NCBI GenBank assembly: GCA_045643145.1 | Contig: JAZUKG010000083.1 | Location: 1 to 11,086, forward strand | From: SVFI01 sp045643145 | GTDB lineage: Bacteria > Bacillota > Clostridia > Lachnospirales > Lachnospiraceae | Length of the DNA: 11,086 nt | Direction: 5' to 3' | Shown: piece after piece, positions 5,769-11,086 of the stretch | Numbering within the stretch: the stretch's first letter is position 1 | Layout of the letters: every line of letters starts with the position of its first letter | Program-made: the position numbers and the translations under genes | Notes under the pieces: model-generated | Databases searched by the model: none | The model's input: the letters and a program-made list of their open reading frames with translations, nothing else | What the model was told of the DNA's origin: nothing

Positions 5769-7385
5769 ATGGCTGACAGGCTAAGAGAGATTCCAAAAAA
5801 GATTTTGGAATGGTGGAATAAATTTAGTCCAAAACAGAAGACCATGATTGTTTGTGCCATGGCAGGGGTTTTACTTGCAGGCGGTATTTTGGTTTATGCA
5901 CTGACCAGACCGCAGTACGAACTTTTGGGTAGTTATGAATCGCCGAAGGAAACCTCGGAAGTAACTGCTATTTTGGACAATAATGGTATTACAAATAAAA
6001 CTTCAGAAGATGCAAAAAGTGTTTTCGTTCTAAAATCGCAAGTGTCACAGGCAAACCTGATATTGGGTGCCAATGACATTGTGACGGATACTTTTTCAAA
6101 TCGTTATTCTTTTGATCAGGTAACAGATGGCGGTTTCTCTACGACAGAGTCGGATAAACAGAGAAAGAATGTTCATTACAAGGAAAGCTGGATTGAAAGT
6201 GTATTAGAGACCAATGAAGCGATTGAAAGAGCACATGTTTCCTTGACAGTACCGGAAGATGACGGAACACTGATTTCCAAGGAAATCGATTCTGCGGCGG
6301 CAGCAGTATTAGAGCTTAAGGGTGAGGTGACTGCTGATATGGCAGCAAATTTTGCTCACTTTATTGCTACTGCACTGGGAAATGCAACCACAGACAAGGT
6401 TACTTTGATTGACTCTGCCGGAAATCTTTTGTATTCCGGTGAAGCACAGGCTTCGGGCAGCGGAAATGCCAGCACTCAGCTTCAGGCAAAACAGGAAGCT
6501 GAAAACGCGGTAAAGGCAGAAGTAAAGAGCGTTCTTTTAGGAACCAATTTATATGACAGTATCGAAGTGGCAAGTAATTTGTCTCTTGATTTTTCTTCTT
6601 ATGTGACAACGACTCATGACTATCAGCCAGCAGAAGGTCAGTCGCAGGGTGTGCTCGCATCGGAGGATTTATACAACTCAGAAGCTACAGGCGGTAACGC
6701 AGGAGAACCCGGTACAGGTAGTAACGGAGAACAGGGAACCACTTATGTGATTGAAAATCAGAGTACCAGCTCTGAAACAGTGACAGAGGAATCGCGTAAG
6801 TATTTGCCAAAAGAAATTTTGACAGAGCAGAGCATTCCGCCGGGACTTATTAAGTACGATGATTCATCAATTTCCGTGACTGCAAAGAGACTTCATCTTT
6901 ACAAAGAAGAAGAAGTAAAGAAACAGGGACTGTTAACTGATATCACATGGGATGAATTTAAAACTGCGAATGAAGAACAGATCAAGCTTGATGTAGATGA
7001 TGATATTTACAATGTCGTACATACTGCTACAGGTATTCCGACCGAGAGTATTACGATTGTAGCATATGAAGTGCCGGTATTTATGGACAAGGAAGCTTCC
7101 AGTGTACAGGCGACTGATATTATTACGATTCTTTTGATTCTCGCGATTTTAGGAGTTCTCGCATTTGTAGTTATCAGAAGTATGGCTGTCAAGAAAGAAG
7201 AGGAAGCTCCGGAGGAGGAACTTTCTGTGGAATCCTTGCTTCAGTCAACACCTCAGGAAGAACTCGAAGATCTCGAGCTGGAAGGTATGTCAGAAGAGCG
7301 TAGAGTTATTGAAAAATTCGTAGATGAAAATCCGGAAGCGGTTGCGAACCTTCTTCGTAACTGGTTAATGGAGGATTGGGGGTAA
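5769..7385 (+). CDS. fliF: Flagellar MS-ring protein FliF
   Basis: FliF forms the membrane-embedded MS ring on which the rod, switch and export gate assemble. The 538-residue protein has a first membrane helix at about 25-45 (MIVCAMAGVLLAGGILVYAL), a periplasm-equivalent ring-building region that starts YELLGSYESPKETSEVTAIL and contains the conserved ERAHVSLTVPE near 153-163, and a second membrane helix near 450-470. The cytoplasmic tail ends in an acidic segment and the FliG-binding motif (VIEKFVDENPEAVANLLRNW). A Gly/Ser/Thr-rich low-complexity insert at about 285-342 lies where the family has the variable beta-collar loop. GGCAGG is eight bases before the ATG. The stop is six bases from the fliG start, consistent with translational coupling of two partner proteins. 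Confidence 0.97.
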   Translation: MADRLREIPKKILEWWNKFSPKQKTMIVCAMAGVLLAGGILVYALTRPQYELLGSYESPKETSEVTAILDNNGITNKTSEDAKSVFVLKSQVSQANLILGANDIVTDTFSNRYSFDQVTDGGFSTTESDKQRKNVHYKESWIESVLETNEAIERAHVSLTVPEDDGTLISKEIDSAAAAVLELKGEVTADMAANFAHFIATALGNATTDKVTLIDSAGNLLYSGEAQASGSGNASTQLQAKQEAENAVKAEVKSVLLGTNLYDSIEVASNLSLDFSSYVTTTHDYQPAEGQSQGVLASEDLYNSEATGGNAGEPGTGSNGEQGTTYVIENQSTSSETVTEESRKYLPKEILTEQSIPPGLIKYDDSSISVTAKRLHLYKEEEVKKQGLLTDITWDEFKTANEEQIKLDVDDDIYNVVHTATGIPTESITIVAYEVPVFMDKEASSVQATDIITILLILAILGVLAFVVIRSMAVKKEEEAPEEELSVESLLQSTPQEELEDLELEGMSEERRVIEKFVDENPEAVANLLRNWLMEDWG

Positions 7386-7391
7386 TCGGAT

Positions 7392-8408
7392 ATGGCCAGA
7401 TTTGGCGAACCCGAGATTACAGGTGTACAAAAAGCAGCGATTCTTTTAATTGCATTGGGACCTGAAAAGTCATCCAGTATTTTTAGGCATTTAAAAGAAG
7501 AGGAAATAGAAGAGTTAACGCTCGAAATTGCAAATACCAAAAGTATTACCACGCAGACAAAGGATCAGATTATCAGTGAGTTTTATGAAATTTGTCTGGC
7601 GCAGCAGTACATTGCCGAAGGTGGTATCGGCTATGCCAAGGAACTTTTGGAGGGAGCACTCGGACCGGAAAAGGCAATGGAGGTTATCGGAAAGTTAACT
7701 GCCTCTTTGCAGGTCAAGCCTTTCGAATTTGTCCGAAAAGCAGATGCTTCGCAGCTTCTTAACTTTATTCAGGATGAACATCCGCAGACAATTGCGCTTA
7801 TTTTGTCTTATTTGTCAGCAGGACAGGCTGCGCAGATTGTATCCGCGCTTCCGCCTGACAGACAGGCAGATGTAGCAAAGCGTATTGCGATTATGGACAG
7901 AACCAGTCCGGATGTCATCAAAGAAGTGGAACGAGTTTTGGAAACAAAACTGGCATCTCTTGTCAATCAGGAATACAGTATCATCGGCGGCGTAGACGCG
8001 GTGGTAGAAATCTTAAATACAGTAGACCGTGGTACGCAAAAGCATATCATGGAGTCTTTGGAAATCGAAGAACCGGAACTTGCAGACGATATCAGAAAGA
8101 AGATGTTCGTATTCGAAGATATCCTGCTGCTTGATGACCGTGCGATTCAGAGAGTTCTTCGTGATGTTGAAAACTCAGACCTTTCAATTGCGCTTAAGGG
8201 CTCAAATGAACAGGTACAGAATGCTATCTTTAATAACCTTTCTAAACGTCTGGCAGCTATGATCAAGGAAGACATGGACTTCATGGGTCCTGTTCGTATG
8301 AAAGACGTAGAAGAAGCTCAGCAGAAGATTGTAAATATTATCAGAAAGCTGGAAGACTCTGCAGAGATTGTAATCTCCAGAGGTGGAGGTGACGAGATAA
8401 TTGTCTAG
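7392..8408 (+). CDS. fliG: Flagellar motor switch protein FliG
   Basis: FliG is the C-ring protein that binds FliF through its N-terminal domain and generates torque by contacting the stator through its C-terminal domain. The 338 residues match the family. Seen in order: the N-terminal domain (ITGVQKAAILLIALGPEKSS), the middle-domain EHPQ motif at 129-132 (QDEHPQTIALILSYL), the hinge motif MFVFED at 238-243, and the charged torque helix around 248-262 (DDRAIQRVLRDVENSD). ATG 7392 follows the fliF stop by six bases, with GGGGG at the fliF end as ribosome binding site. The last eight bases overlap the fliH start. Confidence 0.97.
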   Translation: MARFGEPEITGVQKAAILLIALGPEKSSSIFRHLKEEEIEELTLEIANTKSITTQTKDQIISEFYEICLAQQYIAEGGIGYAKELLEGALGPEKAMEVIGKLTASLQVKPFEFVRKADASQLLNFIQDEHPQTIALILSYLSAGQAAQIVSALPPDRQADVAKRIAIMDRTSPDVIKEVERVLETKLASLVNQEYSIIGGVDAVVEILNTVDRGTQKHIMESLEIEEPELADDIRKKMFVFEDILLLDDRAIQRVLRDVENSDLSIALKGSNEQVQNAIFNNLSKRLAAMIKEDMDFMGPVRMKDVEEAQQKIVNIIRKLEDSAEIVISRGGGDEIIV

Positions 8409-9384
8409 TACAAATTTGTTTAAAGGCGGATTTGTTTCCGTGGATTCTGAGCAGGTGCGCGTTATTGATTCTAATGAACGTATCGCAGCAAAACTGGGCG
8501 ATATTCAAAGAGCAAATGACCAGACAGATGAGGCTGTTTTTGATTATGAACTGGCTGACTTTGGAGAGTTTGATTTAGAAGGCGATGAAAACGGAGACGC
8601 AGTGTCGGCTTTGTTTTCTGATGAAGGCAGCATGGAAGAAGGTGCTGAAGGTTTTGACGTAGAGTCAGGTGATGGCGGCGAAGAAGACGGCGCCAAGGAG
8701 TCTTTGGCTGAGATGACCAGGGCACAGGCTGCAAAAGCAAACAGGGAAGCAGCGCAAAGGATTGAGGCGGCGAAAAAAGAAGCAGCCAGAATTATCGCTC
8801 AGGCGCAGGCTGATGCCGAAGAACTCGTTGAAAAAGCCAGAGCAGAATCGGATATCTGGTCGAGAGATGCTTTTGATACAGCAAAAAAGCAGGGGCTTCA
8901 GGAAGGCTATAGAGAAGGCCTGGAAAAAGCAAATGTTGAGTATGAAAAGAAATTAAGCGATCTTCGTGCTGAGGAGCATGAACTTCGAGAAAGTTATGAA
9001 GAATCACTCGGAAATATGGAAAGTATTCTGGTTGGAAAGCTGACAGAACTTTATGAACATATTTTTGGAGTGGAACTTTCACGATATAAAGGTGTACTTA
9101 TGCACCTGATTACATCGACACTACATAGAACAGACGGTGCCGGCAACTATATTGTCAGAGTTTCCAGTGCAGATTTTTCGTATGTATCCATGCAAAAATC
9201 TCAGATTATTGATGACGGACGTTTGGGTAAAATTTCGCTGGATGTCGTAGAAGATGCGACACTTGCTGAAAATGAGTGTCTGATTGAAACCGCAAATGGT
9301 ATTTTTGATTGTAGCTTGAATGTACAGCTAGAAGAATTAAAGCGTAAGCTGGTTCTTTTATCCTATGGAGATCAACAGGAGTAA
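8401..9384 (+). CDS. fliH: Flagellar export ATPase regulator FliH
   Basis: FliH binds and restrains the export ATPase FliI and links it to the C ring. The 327-residue product is much longer than Bacillus or Salmonella FliH (about 210-235). The N-terminus STNLFKGGFVSVDSEQVRVI is a clostridial FliH motif. It is followed by a very acidic, probably disordered stretch (about 41-100), an Ala/Glu/Lys-rich coiled coil (105-200) and the C-terminal FliI-binding domain. The coiled coil contains the FliH/YscL AxxxG(xxxG)nxxxA repeat: Ala161, Gly165, Gly169, Gly173, Ala177. The start is TTG 8401, inside the end of fliG (8-base overlap), with GGAGGT 10 bases upstream; no ATG occurs before about residue 78, so TTG is needed to include the conserved N-terminus. 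fliI follows after five bases. Confidence 0.92.
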   Translation: MSSTNLFKGGFVSVDSEQVRVIDSNERIAAKLGDIQRANDQTDEAVFDYELADFGEFDLEGDENGDAVSALFSDEGSMEEGAEGFDVESGDGGEEDGAKESLAEMTRAQAAKANREAAQRIEAAKKEAARIIAQAQADAEELVEKARAESDIWSRDAFDTAKKQGLQEGYREGLEKANVEYEKKLSDLRAEEHELRESYEESLGNMESILVGKLTELYEHIFGVELSRYKGVLMHLITSTLHRTDGAGNYIVRVSSADFSYVSMQKSQIIDDGRLGKISLDVVEDATLAENECLIETANGIFDCSLNVQLEELKRKLVLLSYGDQQE

Positions 9385-9389
9385 AATAG

Positions 9390-10709
9390 ATGGATAGTTC
9401 TGCTGTATTAAATATTGATAAATATGACAGAATCAAAAATGAATTATTTTTCAAACGACTTGGTAAGGTAGTCAATGTCGTTGGACTTACGATTGAGTCT
9501 GCCGGTCCGGATGCAAAACTTGGCGATTTGTGTCGCATTTATAAAGCCGGACGAGAGGGCGATTTTATCTTGGCTGAGGTAGTAGGCTTTAAGGGTTCTA
9601 AAACCTTGCTTATGCCTTATGAAGTGACAGATGGAATTGGTGGAGGATGCATCGTAGAAAATGAAGGGTATCCTTTGAGTGTAAAGGTTGGCCCTTTTCT
9701 TTTGGGAAAAACTTTAGACGGACTGGGCCGTATGACAGACGGAACAGATCCTGTTGGAGTACAGGAATATTCAGTTGACGCAATGCCGCCTGATCCTATG
9801 AAAAGAAAGATTATTGATGAAGTGCTTCCGCTGGGAGTAAAGGCTGTGGACGGTTTGATTACTGTTGGAAAAGGACAGCGTATCGGAATCTTTGCAGGTT
9901 CCGGTGTTGGTAAATCCACTCTGATGGGTATGTTTGCCAGAAATACCAGAGCGGATATCAATGTAATCGCACTAATCGGAGAACGAGGCAGAGAGGTGCG
10001 AGAGTTTATAGAACGAGATTTAGGCGAAGAGGGTATGAGACGTTCAGTAGTCGTAGTGGCTACTTCGGATAAGCCTGCCCTGGAAAGAAATAAAGCAGCA
10101 AAGACTGCAACTGCTATTGCAGAATATTTTAGAGACAGAGGGAAAGATGTTCTGCTCATGATGGATTCGCTGACCCGTTTCTCTATGGCACAGCGTGAAA
10201 TCGGATTGGCCAGCGGCGAACCGCCTGTAACCAGAGGTTATCCGCCTAGTGTATATTCAGAAATGCCCAAGCTTTTAGAGCGTGCGGGCAGATCGGATAA
10301 GGGCTCGATTACCGGATTGTATACAGTTCTGGTCGATGGTGATGACTTTAACGAACCGATTACTGATACGGCTCGTAGTATTTTGGATGGGCATATTATG
10401 TTGAATCGTAAAATCGCTCACAAGAATCATTATCCGGCGATTGATATTTTGCAGAGTATTTCCCGTTGTATGGGACAGATTGCTACAAAAGAGCATAAGG
10501 CTGCTGCCGGAAAGCTGAAAAATGTCATGGCAACCTATAATGAGGCAGAAGACCTTATCAATATCGGTGCTTATAAAAAAGGAAGCAATTCCAATATTGA
10601 CTTTGCAATCACAAAGATTGATGCGGTTAATCAGTTTCTGATGCAGCAAACTGATGAGAAGTTTGATTTTGATACAGAGCTCGAGCTTCTTGGTAAGATT
10701 TTCGAATAG
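9390..10709 (+). CDS. fliI: Flagellum-specific export ATPase FliI
   Basis: FliI is the F1-beta-like hexameric ATPase that drives unloading of flagellar export substrates at the membrane gate. The 439 residues match the family. Walker A is AGSGVGKS at 169-176, the catalytic glutamate is Glu198 in GERGREV, and Walker B ends at Asp259 (VLLMMDSLTRFSMAQREIGL). GEPPVTRGYPPSVYSEMPKL and the C-terminal QFLMQQTDEKFDF are also typical. CAGGAG at the end of fliH serves as ribosome binding site for ATG 9390. The downstream gap to fliJ is unusually long and holds an inverted-repeat element. All active-site residues that can be checked are present. Confidence 0.97.
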   Translation: MDSSAVLNIDKYDRIKNELFFKRLGKVVNVVGLTIESAGPDAKLGDLCRIYKAGREGDFILAEVVGFKGSKTLLMPYEVTDGIGGGCIVENEGYPLSVKVGPFLLGKTLDGLGRMTDGTDPVGVQEYSVDAMPPDPMKRKIIDEVLPLGVKAVDGLITVGKGQRIGIFAGSGVGKSTLMGMFARNTRADINVIALIGERGREVREFIERDLGEEGMRRSVVVVATSDKPALERNKAAKTATAIAEYFRDRGKDVLLMMDSLTRFSMAQREIGLASGEPPVTRGYPPSVYSEMPKLLERAGRSDKGSITGLYTVLVDGDDFNEPITDTARSILDGHIMLNRKIAHKNHYPAIDILQSISRCMGQIATKEHKAAAGKLKNVMATYNEAEDLINIGAYKKGSNSNIDFAITKIDAVNQFLMQQTDEKFDFDTELELLGKIFE

Positions 10710-10774
10710 TTTTATAAAAGTTATTGATTGATATGGGATGTTTAGAAAATGAATCTCGAATATATGCCGCGTGA

Positions 10775-10908
10775 GGATGTGCATTTGACTTATGTAAGGC
10801 AAGTTTTGGCAGGTGCCAGCGCTTAGCGAGGTTTTTTCGAGCTTAGCGTCTGTTGCATCTGCCACTAAGCGAGAGCGCCTTGCCGTCATAACGTCAAACG
10901 CAACATCC
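10775..10908. repeat. 134-bp imperfect inverted-repeat element (MITE-like) between fliI and fliJ
   Basis: The outer arms 10775-10803 and 10879-10908 are near-complementary over about 29 positions: GGATGT with ACATCC, GCATTTGAC with GTCAAACGC, TTATG with CATAA, and GGCAAG with CTTGCC, with single-base bulges. Inside, GGCAGGTGC (10808-10816) pairs fully with GCATCTGCC (10855-10863). The centre has two direct copies of GCTTAGCG (10821-10828, 10841-10848) around a T6 run, and the 3' side has the complementary CTAAGCG (10865-10871). The element breaks the otherwise tight operon. No coding sequence is evident. It could be a non-autonomous mobile element, a structured RNA in the operon mRNA, or both. 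Confidence 0.7.
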
Positions 10909-10946
10909 GTTACACAATCATACGGGTATCTGAAAGGGGAGTCCGA

Positions 10947-11086
10947 ATGGCAAGATTTCGTTATCGAATGCAAAACATTCTGGATGTAAAAGAAAAGCTT
11001 GAAACTCAGGCGCGAAATGAATACGCCCAGGCTAATATGGAACTTTTGGAAGAGCAGGAAAAACTAAAGGCCCTGTTTGAAAAACA
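10947..11086 (+). CDS. fliJ: Flagellar export chaperone-like protein FliJ, 5' part (cut by right edge)
   Basis: FliJ is a small coiled-coil protein that inserts into the FliI hexamer, like the gamma subunit of F1, and helps energise export. Only 46 codons are visible. The start MARFRYRMQNILDVKEKLET is followed by QARNEYAQANMELLEEQEKL, the heptad-rich, charged pattern and N-terminal FxYxxQxxLDxK motif of FliJ. GGGGAG (10936-10941) is five bases before ATG 10947. Its position after fliI is canonical, though separated from it by 237 bases, so it may be expressed differently from the upstream genes. Confidence 0.85.
   Translation, partial: MARFRYRMQNILDVKEKLETQARNEYAQANMELLEEQEKLKALFEK

Noticed and set aside
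10785..10813. Promoter for fliJ based on TTGACT at 10785
   Set aside because: No acceptable -10 hexamer follows at 16-18 bases.
10749..10826. A 25-codon frame (MNLEYMPREDVHLTYVRQVL...) in the fliI-fliJ gap
   Set aside because: It runs into the inverted-repeat arm, lacks a clear ribosome binding site and ends inside the element; probably incidental.
10775..10908. Integron attC site
   Set aside because: Imperfect palindromic form is suggestive, but no cassette, integrase core-site pair (RYYYAAC/GTTRRRY at the proper places) or integron context is seen.
10275..10973. A 232-codon minus-strand open frame across the end of fliI and the fliI-fliJ gap
   Set aside because: It is antisense to the strongly supported fliI and to the inverted repeat; no family is recognisable.

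Overview
The window looks like a chromosomal segment of a motile, low-to-mid GC Firmicute, most likely a Lachnospiraceae-type clostridium (Roseburia/Agathobacter/Lachnospira/Butyrivibrio-like). The basis is a Firmicutes-only regulator gene (codY), the order topA - codY - flgB - flgC - fliE - fliF - fliG - fliH - fliI - fliJ, strong AAGG/GGAGG ribosome binding sites, and protein sequences typical of that family. The genus assignment is inference; no rRNA is present to fix it.

Layout. On the minus strand, 1-431 is the 5' part of a gene for a small TerB-like protein that runs off the left edge. A 308-base divergent intergenic region (432-739) carries a probable topA promoter and a Fur-like palindrome. 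topA (740-2815) is complete and ends in a very clear Rho-independent terminator (2845-2893). The next gap (2816-3241) holds a tandem mosaic of small palindromes (repeat A), then a CodY-box-like site overlapping a possible promoter, a second extended -10 promoter, and a leader hairpin in front of codY (3242-4024). The codY-flgB gap (4025-4494) holds a sigma-D (sigma-28)-like promoter only about 35 bp upstream of a strong terminator, which could make an RNA of about 80 nt. It also holds a second copy of the palindrome mosaic (repeat B) starting right at the terminator T-tract, a sigma-A promoter with a perfect TATAAT, and a 16-codon leader ORF whose stop overlaps the flgB start.

From 4495 to the right edge is one flagellar basal body/export operon: rod proteins FlgB and FlgC, the rod-MS ring adaptor FliE, the MS ring FliF, the switch protein FliG, and the export ATPase complex FliH-FliI-FliJ. 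Gaps are short (5-48 bp), with an 8-bp overlap between fliG and fliH and a TTG start for fliH. The exception is a 237-bp fliI-fliJ gap filled by a 134-bp imperfect inverted repeat with a MITE-like appearance. fliJ is cut by the right edge.

How the genes work together: CodY is a global nutritional repressor known in other Firmicutes to control motility, and here its gene sits directly upstream of the early flagellar operon. In Bacillus subtilis the same neighbourhood is topA-trmFO-xerC-hslV-hslU-codY-flgB; the middle genes are absent here. The genes themselves are ordinary. The unusual content is in the three intergenic regions: modular palindromic repeats flanking codY, a possible flagellar-sigma small RNA, a coupled leader peptide ahead of flgB, and a large hairpin element inside the operon.
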